Source of the DNA: Parelaphostrongylus tenuis
Taxonomy: Eukaryota > Nematoda > Chromadorea > Rhabditida > Metastrongylidae
Direction: 5' to 3'
Assembly: GCA_019055375.1 (NCBI GenBank)
Contig: JAHQIW010005860.1
Coordinates: 1 to 64,000 of the forward strand
Length of the DNA stretch: 64,000 nucleotides
The translations under genes were made by a program, and so were the position numbers. The notes under the pieces were generated by a model that worked only from the letters and a program-made list of their open reading frames with translations, made no database searches and was not told where the DNA came from. Shown here one piece after another: positions 1-11,644 of this stretch (position 1 is its first letter; each line of letters opens with the position of its first letter).

Positions 1-295
1 GGATAGAAAAGAGGATAAAACCCTCGGCGTTGATCAATCTCTGAGAGATGCTCCATGCATTCGTCTTCATCTAGTATCGTTTGAGGTGATTGAATGCGCA
101 ACGGGCCTTTTCCAATAACTCGCGGTGGACTACTAATGCATCATTTCAGTGCTGCTATCTTCTCAGATGAGTATGGCACCAATCTGCCCACCACGGAGGG
201 ATGGGTGGCTTGTTAAGCTCTGAGCACGGGATCGTACCATCGATCATCGGTTGACCGATTGCCTGCGTGTCACAGAGCACCTCTAACCATTATTC
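1..295 (-). repeat. SINE family A (tRNA-derived), copy 1
   Basis: Read on the minus strand, this begins with a tRNA-like head: an A-box-like stretch (AATGGTTAGAGGTGCTCTG) and a degraded B box (GGTACGATCCC, compare GGTTCGAxxCC). About 200 bp of family-specific body follows, ending in a T-rich TTATCC-type tail at the left edge. The body words TTGATCAATC, CCATGCATTCG, GGTGATTGAATGC and TCAGTGCTGCTATC recur in the other family A copies of this window. The internal Pol III boxes and shared body make a tRNA-derived SINE the best reading. The copy is diverged and nothing shows that it is active. Confidence 0.7.
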
Positions 296-1958
296 TACAC
301 GCGCTCATTCCAAATTAAAACATCTTTATATGATCCCTTTGCGGACGGCAGCAAAATCGATATCGCCAGTGGGGTGCGACTTTCGTTCTTCAGCAAAAAT
401 TTTCTCTTTTGTTTTTGAGAAATATTTTAGGTTCTTTGTAGTACTCTGATAGAACATGATTTTCCCTCCTAATCGGTGTAATTTTGCTCATATATAACTC
501 CTATGTGCACAGAAAACCTCAAATGTGAAACGCACTTTTGTTTTCTTTTTACAGCGCGCTACAAGAACTTTTTTAGGAACCAAGTTAAGCTTCAAGTTTG
601 TCGAGATTTGGGCTATCTAGCGAGCTTAGTAAAGTTCAGTAAGTTACTATTCACAAAACTTTAGCTAAGCAAATAAGGCAGGGAGTGTGAAGCATAATTT
701 TTTATCTGCTACAGCATAGTACAAAGGCATTTTGAAAACCGAGCAAACTTACTCGAGTTTTACGCTTTTGACTGATTACTTAAATTCTAAATTCAAAGCT
801 TTGCTCAGCAAAAAAGACCGCCGACATTACGATACTCAAAATGACTTTCATCGTCTTCGAAAGGCTACTATGTGAGAGTGCAACGAAGTGCATCAAACAT
901 CATGGAATGCCGCTTTAGAGGGTGATCTAAATCCCGTCATTTTGGCTAAAGCAGACTCAGTTCATTTTTAAATGCCGTATAGAGGATAGTGTATTTTTTG
1001 AAGTAGTGATCATAAGCTCTGGCTACGACTGAAGCTTAGTCCTGAGTTTGAACCCAGATTCTAAACTAATAAATCATGAGATTGGAAAAAACCCTAGTCT
1101 TGAGATTTGATTCATAACTGGAACCGAACGAAATGTATTCTGTAATTGACGTAAAATCAAAGGTCGCTGTGGCAGAATCACATAAGATAGACTTCTTTAA
1201 TGTGTTAAATGAACGAAACTACGTTTGAAGATGAATGAAATCTAGCATGTCATTTAAGAAAATGAATGCCAGAACTGCATGTATAGGATCAATAAGAGCT
1301 GGAATGTTGAGCAGACGTTGTCACTGGCCCGAATCACCCCTTCCAAATCACAATATCTTCCATTTCTCCTGGGTCGGTAAAATAAAATCGAATGTTTGGA
1401 GGGATAGCAACATTGATTTAGATGTGAACCTTGTCACCATTTACAATGAGGCGAATGGAGTGGAAATTATGATGCATCTTCCAGGGACTATTCATTGCAA
1501 AATCCTTCGCCCTCTGTCTTTCTATAAGAAATTGAACTTTTTCGATTTCTCGTTTCAAACAGCAGTTCCCATCATTGACTGTCTGTTGACCATAGGATTG
1601 TTTAATATTTCACCTCTTTTCTTTGTAAGGCAATCACAAAGTTGCTATTACACCATTTATTTAAATAGCTAGCGTTTGGGCGGTTCCGTCTTCTTTGAAG
1701 CCTAGAAAGATCAGGCCTTTCACATTTCAATCAGCCAGATACCTCCATTCCTTCCACAGAAAAAAATAACTAAACTTAAATTTTGATAGCATAAAGAGCA
1801 ATAACAACGTCTCACATTCCGTTTCTTCCACTGAGCTCTTCCACTTAACTGTCCAAATTAAGGCCAAAAGTGCAGATATCACAAGGACTACGAATGCACC
1901 TCTCGTATCATAATAGCAGTCTTAAATAGTGTCATGTCACGTGTGATAATGAGTAACT
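296..1958. other. AT-rich intergenic DNA
   Basis: No exon chain or known domain was seen on either strand. Roughly 500-700 resembles the family D fold-back repeat described at 57600 (an ACAGCGC...CTTTTTTAGG type stretch). A 145-codon frame at 1235-1672 has no recognisable motif or splice context and is taken as chance. Confidence 0.4.
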
Positions 1959-2345
1959 CCTTAATGATTTCCATTGACTGATTTTATTGATTTAATCCGG
2001 AAGGCTTCGACAACTCCAGGCGCTGAGGTTACATATGCGATTGTAGTTACTTCAAAATCTTTCCCGTTAAGTATCTGTGTCCTATGCGAGCTTAGTGTGT
2101 ATTTGGCTCAGCTTTAGACTTGCCAGTCACATGCTTTTCTATACGAACACAGTGTAACCTAAGTGTTCTGCCAATGTAATTGTAGCCGCATACTTTACAA
2201 GAAATTGGTCAAGCTATACTCTTACTGCTATTCGCGCATATCACGCACTCTTGCGTGAACATCAACAATCATATAGGTGGCTGTGAAATTGCTGACGCCT
2301 CAAAGTGATCAGTGGTTGTTCCGCTCAACACTGCGATTGCTGGTA
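1958..2345 (-). pseudogene. Penelope-like element relic, GIY-YIG endonuclease part
   Basis: On the minus strand a broken frame reads ECVICANS, then ISCKVCGYNYIGRT, then LHCVRIEKHVTGKSK. Further on is FEVTTIAYVTSAPG followed by VEAFRIKS. This is the order seen at the C-terminus of Penelope-like retroelements: a Cys-rich linker, a GIY-YIG core (here YNYIGRT), a conserved Arg/His helix and the terminal EAF motif. Stops and frameshifts interrupt it. No reverse transcriptase part is attached, because the DNA upstream on this strand runs into unrelated repeats. It is the decayed 3' end of an element. A second, longer relic is at 35150-36520. Confidence 0.68.
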
Positions 2346-2399
2346 GAACTCCTCTACTGTGGAAGGTAATCTGATTTCACAGTGCCTTTTTTCTTTGCG

Positions 2400-2625
2400 C
2401 GGACCTCAGTACTTTTTGGCATTCAATTCGTTTTTTCGTCTTTCTCTAGATCGACATAAAATACTGGTTGAGCGAGTTTCCCTGAAATCTCGAGGATAGC
2501 CTGGCAGTGGCGTTCCATAAGGCGTTGTTGGCTGCCAGAGAGAGTGGGTGATTTAGCTCGACACCACGTGCGCCGTGACGAGCATCGCAATCACTCTAAC
2601 ATGGCGTCTCCATCTACAAATCTAG
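2400..2625 (-). repeat. SINE family C (tRNA-Ser/Leu-like head), copy 1
   Basis: On the minus strand the head contains GTGATTGCGATGCTCGTCAC followed by GGTGTCGAGCTAAATCACCC. The body carries AACGCCACTGCCAGGCTATC and the downstream word AGTACTGAGG. Better-kept copies at 47020-47250, 50770-50990 and 55795-55990 begin with GGCCGAGTGG, the A-box form of type II (Ser/Leu) tRNAs, so a type II tRNA origin is inferred for the family. Confidence 0.6.
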
Positions 2626-2934
2626 ACTAAATTATGTATGGAGGCCATTTAACAGAGCTTTCAAACAGACATGAAGGCAATAGCATGACCTGGTGCCAGG
2701 AGCTGTCCCATCATCAACCTTCTCTGTTGTTCGAAATATTCCCTCGACCCTCTGAAGATTGAGCAAATGAAACGCTTATTTGTAAGAGCCATCAGCTGCT
2801 AAACCGGCAAGCTGTATATTTTTATTGTTCCTAATGTTTCATAAGAAGATCGCAGATGGTTTGCAATACTTGGTGTCACTGGAAACGTTAGTGCAAAGGG
2901 TGGTAACCTAGAACGTAAGCACTGTTAGGAGACG
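2626..2934. other. Intergenic, nothing recognised
   Basis: No coding exon, tRNA-like box or repeat partner was noticed in this interval. Confidence 0.3.
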
Positions 2935-3494
2935 CGTTAAACGGTTGAAGACCAGGACCCAGAAAGCGTGTATAGCCCCACTCCATTGGCTCCGCCCCAA
3001 CCAATCACGTCCGTCTTTTAACAGATGATCACAAAAGTGATTGGGGTGGTAGTTGTATGGTGGTAATGATTGGGATGATAGTGACACTGATCACAGTGAT
3101 AACGATATTGATAGTGGTAGTGATAATGGCAGGTAGGTACGGGTGGTAATGACAGGTGGTAATGACGATGGCAATGATAACGATGATGATGATGATAATT
3201 GTATCGTCATCTCTATCACTGTCACTATCACTATCACCATCACTATCATTATCACTATCAGTATGATGACTGTAACTATCATCACTACCAGTATCTTCAC
3301 CATCACTATCATCACTATCACTACTCGACATCACTGTGGTCACTATCACTATCATCCCAATTACTGCCATCATACCACTATCATGTCAGTCACTTTCACG
3401 ATCATCTATCAAAGGGCGGATGCGATTGGTTAGGGCGGGGTCAATGGAGTGGGGCCAGACACGCCTTCTGGATCCTGGTCCTCAACCGGTTAAG
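2935..3494. repeat. TTAA-flanked fold-back element with TGATAG-type microsatellite arms
   Basis: The left end (TTAA at 2937-2940, then ACGGTTGAAGACCAGGACCC) is repeated inverted at the right end (read on the minus strand, TTAA at 3490-3493, then CCGGTTGAGGACCAGGATCC). The inverted match continues inward through CCCCACTCCATTG and CCAATC to a long stretch of degenerate TGATAGTG on the left and its complement CACTATCA on the right, so the whole 560 bp can fold into one hairpin. TTAA flanks fit piggyBac-type target sites. The terminal CCGGTTG also ends the piggyBac relic at 11645-13651, so a non-autonomous relative is inferred. Open frames here encode low-complexity Ser/Asp or Ile/Thr runs from the microsatellite and are not genes. 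Confidence 0.75.
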
Positions 3495-4042
3495 TAAATG
3501 ATCCGAGAATATTCGATTGTTCGTGGCATAGGGTGATATTAGTGGGGAAAGAAACCATGTTATTCTTAGTCCGTCTACCCAGGTAATGTTGGGTTTTACC
3601 CTGAATAACGATGGATCGTTAGAAGAAAGATCATCACACCATGAAATCTTTTATAACATACTTACAGTAAGGATTAGTCCATTCCACTCCACACGATCAA
3701 TATTTCGTGGTAACGGTACCTAAGACCCCCTCAAAAAATGATTTTTATAGCTTTCGAGCCATTTTCAAGTGCCCTGAATATCTATAAATAAGAGCGGTCT
3801 GTGCTTGAGGAATAGGGGCGTGCGTACACTTTTGATCCGGAATTTCGTCATACCTATTCTTCCCTTCCAAAATGTTTCTTTTTTCCGCTTCAGTTAAGTG
3901 CTTTTTTCTTTAGAAATCTTGAAAAATATTTAAATACCAAAAGCGCGCGTGTTTGTGTGCCCTTTTTTTGTAAAATCAGACTACCGCTATCTAGGGAATT
4001 TTAGGGCACTTTCCAATTTATGAACCGAAAAATATTAGGACG
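3495..4042. other. Intergenic, nothing recognised
   Basis: AT-rich sequence without exon-like open frames or an identified repeat. Confidence 0.3.
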
Positions 4043-5060
4043 GTCTTAAGCGGTCGCCCTTGCCAATCACGTCTGTTTTTGTGTGCTTCCACCATGACAT
4101 GCTCAAATCGTTGGCACACCAAGCTACTCAATATCTCGTGTAGTAATACCGTAAAAAGTACGATCAAGCCATATAATTTGTTCATCACCATTTATTCAGC
4201 AATCTGCAACTTATAACATTAGTTTCCAACAATCTGCAGCTCATGACAATATATTATATTTGCGTGTAGCATAGGAAGCAAAAACAGTAGTACACCTCAA
4301 ATGCTAGAATAAGAAAATAACTGCAATAACAAATACACTGAATACTTATAAAATATCTGTTTATCATTGATTAGACACAGCAAACTACGTAACATTGCTG
4401 GGTGACACAGAGATGTGCGGGATCATAACACTTTGAGCGGTAAAATTCGTTCTAGATCGAACACAATCTAATATTTATTTCTTAGCATATTTTCGGAGCA
4501 TGGAAGGAGCTTTTTTAGCCGACATCCGTCTTTTTCTAGCCTCACATTTGCTATGCTTTCGTGTAAAGCCTTTTTGGGATCTTCGCTAGTCTTCGTTTAC
4601 GGAGAATGGTTTCCTGAATAACTGACAAAAACCGCCTCCTTCAATTCATTGAATGTGATTCCTTCCTTATTGCCACACTACAGTTTATGAGAGTTTAGCA
4701 GCAGTGTGTTATAGACGAAATCAAAGAGGATGCGTACGTAACTGAAGGAGGGAATTAAAGATTATGAAGCGAGTAGCAACACGCACGTGTCATTTTCGGT
4801 CTTTCTAAAAAGTGGGGAGAGACAGCCATCTGTCTGTGAGGTTCACAAACCCCTTATTCTTGTTGTAGTTTCTCAATAACTATAAGCTTTCTCGTGCTCG
4901 AATTTACGTCGAAGGCGTATGTTGTCGAAAGCATCTGACAGAGTGGAGTGATGATAGTAAGCGAATAGCGGCCGCTGGAGAAGGAAGTGAGCGGTGAGCA
5001 CCTTATCTTTACGCTTTCCGGGCCTTTTGAGGGTCTCATTCATCAAAATGTCTTTCATTT
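4043..5060 (-). pseudogene. piggyBac-like transposase relic, copy 1 (3' half)
   Basis: This is an inverted, diverged copy of the 3' half of the element at 11645-13651. On the minus strand a broken frame includes NETLKRPGKRKDKVLTAHF, then NYNKNKGFVNLTD and a region like RRRFL, followed by the same AT-rich 3' tail as copy 2 (repeated ATCTGCA / TAACATTG words near 4200-4400). In piggyBac transposases the NKxxGGVDxxDQM-type motif carries the third catalytic Asp. Copy 2 keeps it (KGFDNLTDQM), while here that Asp reads as Val. A TTAA lies at 4043-4046 at the presumed element end. The 5' half is missing. Stops and the lost Asp make it a dead relic. Confidence 0.72.
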
Positions 5061-5659
5061 GATGCGCTTTTTAGTATCTTAAATATGTTACATCTATAAA
5101 TTCAATATGCTGAGTGACACGCAAAATTTCGAAAGTCGCACGGGAGTTGGACCTGTGCCTCAGCCTTTCCAAATACGCGTACAAATCACCGCTCAACCGG
5201 GGGCTCTTGCACTGCTACCATGTTTCTGAGGCACACCGTATCGATTCTGTCAGCAATCGAACCGTTAACGGTTTGGCTTCATTAGCATATAGCAGCATTG
5301 AACCCTGCTAAGCTGACAGCAAAAAGTGGTATTGGAGTGGCAGCCTCGGTAATGCAGTGGTTTGCTTGCGTTCTCAGAAAGGGTGAGACGCCGGTTCATC
5401 ATCCACCCAAGGTCCAAAGTTTTGCATTTCACTCATTATTATTGGATATATAGTCTCGTTCATTCTCAGATCTGTCTGAAATAAGGTGATTATAGGTTTG
5501 GCCATGTGTTCTTGTTCGGTACGCGAACGTCGAATATCAATCTCTCCGGTCAGTCCCGTCCGATGTGCAGCATCGACTTCCGTCCATTGGAGCTGCTTAC
5601 TGTATTTTTGATAGAAGATTAAAGACAAAGAAAATATCATCTTTCATCGCAGTAGGTTG
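5061..5659. other. Intergenic, nothing recognised
   Basis: Open frames of 60-90 codons occur on both strands but have no known motif, splice sites or repeat partner in the window. Confidence 0.3.
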
Positions 5660-6190
5660 TTTAAAAACTTCGTACAGTTTTGTTTCTTAAAATTATTTTC
5701 GCTATGAAATTTTATGATTTTCATAACGTTCAACTGTATATTTTCTTGCCATCATTTTGCTATACAACTTGCCCCCATTTGATTTCAAAGGAAGCTTTCA
5801 TGGAACAAATCCGCCCGTTACTCACTCATGCACGTATGGCGCCTAGGGCAAAACGGTTGAGGAAGCAGCGCGCAAAATTAGTGTAGTTTGTAGCGATGAC
5901 ACGGTTTGCAGAAAGGACGGCTAGGTAGTGGTATAGTATGTTCAAGGCTGAAGAGAACAGTCTGGAAGATTAGCCTCTTTTGCATTAATCTTGCGCCCCG
6001 CTTCACTAGAATTTTCACCTACGCGCCATTCGTGCATGAGTAGCAAGCGAATTTGTTCCTAAGACAGCTTCATCTTGCACGATGCATGGACAAGTTGTAC
6101 ACCAAAACGTTCGCAAGAAAGTGAGCTATTGAACGATGCCAAAATCATGTAATTTTATTGCAAAAATCATACTAAGAAACTAAGACGCAA
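5660..6190. repeat. Fold-back MITE, copy 1 (sister at 45508-46035)
   Basis: The left half contains ACTCATGCACGTATGGCGCC and AGCAGCGCGCAAAATTA. The right half contains the inverted form (CGCCATTCGTGCATGAGTAG, TTGCGCCCCGCTTCACTAGA). The same layout recurs at 45508-46035, where the terminal inverted repeats are clearer. No transposase is present, so it is read as a non-autonomous DNA transposon of unknown parent. The 68-codon frame at 5680-5886 lies inside the left arm and is not counted as a gene. Confidence 0.6.
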
Positions 6191-6904
6191 CGGACTTTCT
6201 ACACAACCTCTTGGCAGGGTATCCACCTTTATGCAGCTCTGTATTAGAGATGAACGTATCCGACTTGAAGAGCTATCTATTCCCCTAGTTCTCTTTTTTT
6301 CAGAGACAGTATCTTCTCGTTAGTGGCTCTGGAGACAACACTGCACTATATTTGAAATTTATTTGAAATTTCACCGTTCAAGTTCAAGACGGTAAGTTTG
6401 ACTCTTCAACGTATTCCCTCAGATTCTGATTTTTTTTTGCATATTGCTAGGGGCTGGTCTCCAGCAGATTGAGTTTTCTTTTCTGGAAAAAAATCCACTT
6501 TCGAGTCAGTATAGACCCACTGCGTCATTGCAGTTGAATGGTAGGTCGTTGCCGAATAGTAAGTCTCAAAGGCATATTTCCAGTACTTTTCGCTTATCCC
6601 AGTCAATTTTTGTTCTTCAGAGGCTAAGCCTTTTCACTTTTTCCCCAGACTTTCAGCAATCGTGCGATAGCTTTGATCTCGGCGATTCCATTTCCATACT
6701 TATTTGTTGAAAGGCTTTTTTCATTACGCTACAGGAGCGATTATACATTGAGATTCACACGTGGAGCGCATTAACACGCCTATTTTTCATGGCTCAGGCT
6801 TTCAATTTCATTTTATATTGCCAGATTAGCCCGCTATAAAGCCTAAGCTTAAGCATGGGAATGCGAATGTAATACTTTTCCCTTTTCCAACGCTCTTTGA
6901 AGTT
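6191..6904. other. Intergenic with family D repeat fragments
   Basis: About 6590-6760 carries words of the family D repeat (ATTCCATTTCC..., CGCTACAGGAGCG). Nothing coding was recognised. Confidence 0.3.
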
Positions 6905-7115
6905 TAACTTTTTATTATTCTATTTTGATGGACCCCAGTACTTCTAACATGCAATATGTACTTCCTCTTCTTCTTGAACGTCGCCTTCTTGCAATTTCGA
7001 CGATAGCGTGGCTGTGAACGTTCCATAAGGTGTTCGTTGTTGACTTGAGAGAAAGGGGATAAACCCCGCACAATGACGAGCATCACAACTACTCGGCGGC
7101 GGGTGCCTCGGTTTT
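6905..7115 (-). repeat. SINE family C, copy 2
   Basis: The minus-strand head reads CGCCGAGTAGTTGTGATGCTC, with the type II tRNA A-box form (GCCGAGTxG). The body includes AACGTTCACAGCCACGCTAT and GTACTGGGGTCCATC, colinear with the copies at 2400, 47020 and 60450. Confidence 0.65.
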
Positions 7116-8376
7116 TGAAGGCCTTTTCATAAATCTCACTGAGATTTGAAATCGTTCAAATGTATGCCATCAAATAACCACTGAAATTCTGTTAAAGGAT
7201 CGGCTAAAAATCCTGGCTGTCTCGGTGCTGTTTCTTGCGATTGTTGCAAAATACCTTCCTAGACAAGCAAGAACTGCTGGCTCGAGTTTGAAACCCAATT
7301 TTCTTTTTGCTCCTACAGGACACTTAGAAACCTTCTCAGGAAACAAGCAAGCTATCAAATGATCACTGAAAGTCCGAGAAAAAAAAACGGAAGAGGCCTC
7401 ATCACCTGGGAGTTGAAAAAGGATTGAGATTACCGAATTGTACCTTTCGTTCTCTTATAAATGTCGTCTACTATAATGCTGCGCTTCGCATATTTACGAC
7501 TCCAAACCATGATGTGTTAGCTTGGAAGCAATGTTCAGGTTGCAATTGTAGCTTCGAGAAGCATCGTCCACTCAAAACGTGAGTGAATTAGAGGCTTCTT
7601 GTCGGTACCGATCACCTCACTGCACCAGCCCCACAAGGATCACTTCTCATTCCCGTACAGAATATGGTTTCGTGAACTGAATAGATGGTCATTTATCCTT
7701 TCGCTGTTCAAATTTTGAATGATTTTATCCTTCTTTTGAGTCGATCGGGTCCCTTGCTCGGTCTGTTCATTTCGACACAATAATTTCAAGTCGCCGTTCG
7801 ATGCTCCAGTTATTTAGGTGGGGTAGGTACACTATACGTGCCTGAATCTGACTCAACATTTCTAGCTAACCATAGAGGGATAGAACCCCTAACCTGAGAC
7901 TTTCGTATAGATTCGGGTGAGAGATTCTGTTCTTTTAGATGACATGGAATGGAAAACGAACGCTGTCGCTGAACAGGAACTTTTCATAAGAATGTTGGCA
8001 ATCATGCGAACACCTAGATATTCAGTAATTACGCTACGTGGCCGTTTTTTTTTTGAAGTCTTTTTGTAACATCACACTATTCGAAATAAAATCATGTTTC
8101 CCACCGAACGCGCGCTTTTCCTATCACTTCATTGGAAGCACGAAAATCATATGAACGTGTAGCAAAAATGTCGTAGTATTAGAATGATACGCTTTATCTG
8201 GAATTTTTTTAAGGCAGAGAAATAACCAAAGCTAAGGAACAAAAACTGCACTCTACATGTGTAACGCGGCATCGTGGCCGACCGATTTATCGCAGGACGG
8301 CATGTCAAATCCTCTGCAAGCGGACACCTAGCCCACACACTGGCCAACAATCAAGTGCGTTGCGTAAGTGAAACTC
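7116..8376. other. Intergenic with diverged family D fragments
   Basis: Segments at about 7150-7400 and 8040-8170 resemble parts of the family D fold-back (for example GGAAGCACGAAAATCATATG, compare GGAAGCACGAAAAGCATATA at 42110). No exon-like sequence was recognised. Confidence 0.35.
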
Positions 8377-8781
8377 TATAGCAAACCTCCCAAGGGATTT
8401 CTGCTATCTTCTCGGGAATAACATGATAATTTAGGCAGCGCAGATGGTCCATGACTCTAGAGAGCAGTGGTACTGCAGAGCTTCGAGAAGTTTAGACAGA
8501 AAATGGTCCAAGTGGCGAGGGCGGTCCACACCTGCCACCAACTTCAACAGGCAGTTCGATCGCCGGGCATCATCCGTACGGTCGCCTGACATCGCCCGGA
8601 CCACCTCACCTCATTTCATTATCGATCCATCATTGCTCTCTTTGTACAGTTTCGTTATCATGTAACTAATAACTATCATAAGGTTCAGTTGATACAACTG
8701 TCAGATGAACTCAATAGATTTGTGAGCGGAACATATCACTAACGTGGCGGAGCAAACTCAGGCTATTATCGGCCCACCACC
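8377..8781 (+). repeat. Dispersed repeat R1, copy 1
   Basis: About 405 bp with a direct, same-orientation copy at 13951-14361. Shared words include ATAGCAAACCTCC, ACATGATAATTTAGGCA, TGCCACCAAC, ATACAACTGTCAGATGAACT and CGTGGCGGAGCAAACTCA. By eye the copies agree at roughly four bases in five. There are no open frames in common, so it is probably a non-coding transposon fragment. Confidence 0.7.
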
Positions 8782-9430
8782 GCGGTTAAGGGATTCTGCC
8801 CATATATAATCAGTAGCGGCCCCTCTGCTAACACTATATACTCACCCGCTGAATCCCGCCGCAGGTGCTTCTACTTCGGGGCGAACATAGCAACCCCAAA
8901 CGGGCTCCGCCGCCTAGTCATGTACCGTTAATAACAACATCCATGGTATCGTCAATGACGATACATCTCATCAATCACGTTCACTTATCCATATTGTCGT
9001 CACAAAACGGTACTTCATTGACATATGTTCACATAAAGATATGTCGCAATCTATATATATATGTATTCATAGTGTTATTATTTTATTACACTAATGTATG
9101 TATATTATAGGTTGTTTGTTATAACCCATATAAAAGATTTGAACTTTGTGCTCTTGTCGGTTACAAGAGACCAGTTGGCAGAAGACGAGATCACACAGAC
9201 TAATGTTCAGCTCGTAGTAACTTGGAAGTGCAACGAGCCACTTCAATGGGCAAAAGTCGCCGCAACCCGGAAGTTCAACGCGTGACAGCACAAAGGCCAG
9301 TGCGCTGCAAAGGACAATCCAACAATATTCAGATATCGGTCGGGTCATTGCCTAAGACATATCCAGGGACCACAAAGCAAAAACCACTGAGCCTTCACCA
9401 CAAACTCGGTAATATTTTCCCTGCTGCTCT
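8782..9430. other. AT-rich intergenic DNA
   Basis: A TATA-rich run lies at about 9050-9110. No domain or splice-supported exon was recognised. Confidence 0.3.
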
Positions 9431-9700
9431 ACAGTGAAACAGTCTTTCCAGAAATTAAGTGCGGCTTTGAATGGTCGAAACCTACGTTATTGAATGGTTA
9501 CTAATAGTCTGAAGGAAGAGATTTGTCCTGCGAGAAATGCGCATATGTGAATACTAATGTTTCTTTTCTGCTACAGCCTCATATAAAAACTTTTTTCGTA
9601 GAGAGGTTAGGCAGCACGGTAGCTAGAGATTTGAGCTTTTGAATGATTATTGAAAGTGCAACGGAAAGTATTTGTCCAGTGAAAGAGGATCGTTTCTTCA
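9431..9700. repeat. Family D repeat fragment
   Basis: Contains TTATTGAATGGTTACTAATA, GCGAGAAATGCGCATATGTG and CTACAGCCTCATATAAAAAC, words that recur in the family D copies at 24340, 42340 and 58020. Confidence 0.5.
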
Positions 9701-10254
9701 TCCTTTTCTTCTACCAGAAAGGAACCGGATTGAGATTTCCACATCTTGTTTTCTACGTGCAATTTCTTGGAAGGCCTTGCTTGATCTGTTCTTGTTATGC
9801 GATCTTGTCCCGGGTAGCTGGTGAGACGTGTCTTCCCATGTGCGCTCAGGATTACCTCTTTTAAGTGAAGACGTTTCCTGGTAGTTTGCACATTTCAAAA
9901 AGAAGATACTGCTCGTGAAGACCATTTTTTTCCTTGGACGCAGAACTGAGTCGGATTGAGCTGTACTCAGCGATGATGGAAGGTTCATCAGTCTGGTCAA
10001 AAACTGACTAACTCACTAGACAGAGCGAAGAAAGTTGCACAATTACTGCCAGTCGTTGAACACAGCCGTGTTCTGTGTGCTGACAGCAGTACTTAAGTCC
10101 ATGGAGCAGGAGCAGGAGTAACTCCAAACTAACGAGAACCAGTAATGGTTGTGGTTGAGAAGTCAGTCCTACGTACCTATGTGGTTGTCGACGTAGAAAC
10201 TGTTGTGTAGAAGACGATAATACGGAATTTTGGAGTTATCAGTTCCTCGTGTGT
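9701..10254. other. Intergenic, nothing recognised
   Basis: Overlapping open frames on both strands, up to 100 codons, show no motif and no splice context. Confidence 0.3.
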
Positions 10255-10520
10255 GGCTCAGTATATAATGCCTTGTGACGCATATTTGGTTGATGGTTCA
10301 ATCCCTCGTTCAAGTCTCATCAGACTTATATCTCATGGTTCGTTGACTTACCAAATTTGTCCGAGAGGGTAGCAGCACTAACTTGATACATCGTCAGGTC
10401 ACCACAAGTCATCGAAAGGGCTGCATATACGCATTCAATCACCTCGAACGATGATGATTGACGAACTCGAATGCGTAGCGCATCCCTTAGGAATTGATCT
10501 GCACCGGGAGCTCTATTATT
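10255..10520 (+). repeat. SINE family A, copy 2
   Basis: Plus orientation. The B-box-like GGTTGATGGTTCAATCCC lies near 10290. The body follows with GAGAGGGTAGCAGCACTAAC, ACGCATTCAATCACCTCGAA and GCGCATCCCTTAGGAATTG, ending in a T-rich stretch. Copy 3 lies head-on in the opposite orientation 140 bp downstream. Confidence 0.68.
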
Positions 10521-10654
10521 TTTTCTTCTCAATAACCTCATTGGCCTTATAGAAAATTCTGAACAACCCTCCGTTGGTGTTTTGGTCTATTATCTCTGAG
10601 ACAGTGATAGTTTCTTTTTGCTTTGCTGTTTCAGCTAGGCAGGTGAGAAGATTA

Positions 10655-10945
10655 TAGGTTAAAAATCTCGCGTTGATCAATTTTGAAGTATGTGCCATTC
10701 ATATGCCCTCGATTTTTAACTTTCTTTGAGGTGATTTAATGCATATCTGGCCTTTACGATGACTCCCGGTGCCCGCAGCGATGCGTCAGTGCTGCTTATC
10801 CGCTTAGATAGTCTCGGACCAGCTTGATCACGGTTTACCGACCCCGGAGGGGTGGGTGGCTTGTTGGATCATGAGCGCGAGGTCGAGCCGTCGACCTTGT
10901 GAGCAAAGCAGAGCACCTCTGACCACGGCGCCTAGTCAGGTACTG
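10655..10945 (-). repeat. SINE family A, copy 3
   Basis: Minus orientation. The body words CGCGTTGATCAATTTTGAAG, GAGGTGATTTAATGCATATC and GTCAGTGCTGCTTATCC appear on the plus strand as the complement of the family body. The head (complement of AGCAGAGCACCTCTGACCAC) is at the right end. Confidence 0.68.
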
Positions 10946-11157
10946 ATGAAAATGTGCAAAGTTATGGCATTGTAAGAGGTTTTGTGTAGGGATCATCTTC
11001 AATTTGTAGAATTGGTTATGGTTGACTACCGACCTTATGAATCGTGCATTAAGATGTCACACATTTTCGAACACAAGCAATAAATGTCACCATTTCGTCG
11101 ACCGTCGTCTCATTTCAATCTTTCATTTTTTTGCGGCCGAAAACATTTGTCTGTCTA

Positions 11158-11644
11158 GAAGCAGATCCCAAACACCGTTCATAAGGGCTTCAAAAAGTCC
11201 ATTGGATCCCGACAGTCGTGCAATCCGTTATTCTGCTGTCATCGAAAGATTTGGGGCTCAGCCCACTACGCGACTCGACCAGTCACCCACTGCTCCGGTA
11301 TTGACTTACGTGGATGGTGCTTCATCGCCTATTTCACTATTCAGAGATCTACTAACTGTGGTGATCGACGGCATGCCTCTCGTTATCGTCAGACAACTCA
11401 GAAGGTGACTCCATCGTCGATGTGTAACTGCAAAAGCATGTCTTGCACTTCGTCGATCGTCGAGCTGTGTGCAGGCTGGGAAGAGATCCTGTGTAGATCA
11501 TCGTCTTAACCACTATCCTCTTTCACCACAAACTTTGAAAAGCTTTATACCAAATCTGTTCCATTTGCAAGAAGCGTATCAATGGAGCTTGTCTTCCTCT
11601 GAACGCTGACATCGAATCGTCAATGCACAGATCTCTTTCCGGCC
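11158..11644. repeat. Rearranged, inverted piece of the piggyBac-like element
   Basis: 11158-11480 is an inverted copy of 11639-11965, with arms of about 320 bp that are clearly homologous by eye. For example GCAGATCCCAAACACCGTTC at 11161 matches the complement of 11942-11961. Inside the spacer, 11521-11644 is an inverted copy of 12262-12389, which encodes the CIDES catalytic region. On the minus strand the later-coding segment therefore precedes the earlier-coding one: the transposase pieces are scrambled as well as inverted. The open frame at 11022-11408 lies across this arm and is not a gene. Confidence 0.68.

Noticed and set aside
1235..1672. 145-codon plus-strand open frame
   Set aside because: No recognisable domain, no splice or upstream signal, and composition like surrounding AT-rich DNA; chance frames of this length are expected in 64 kb.
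3029..3501. Overlapping frames rich in Ser/Asp, Ile/Thr or His/Tyr
   Set aside because: They are translations of the TGATAG-type microsatellite in the fold-back element.
9607..10000. Overlapping 94- and 100-codon minus-strand frames
   Set aside because: Mutually overlapping in different frames, partly in a family D fragment, with no known motif.
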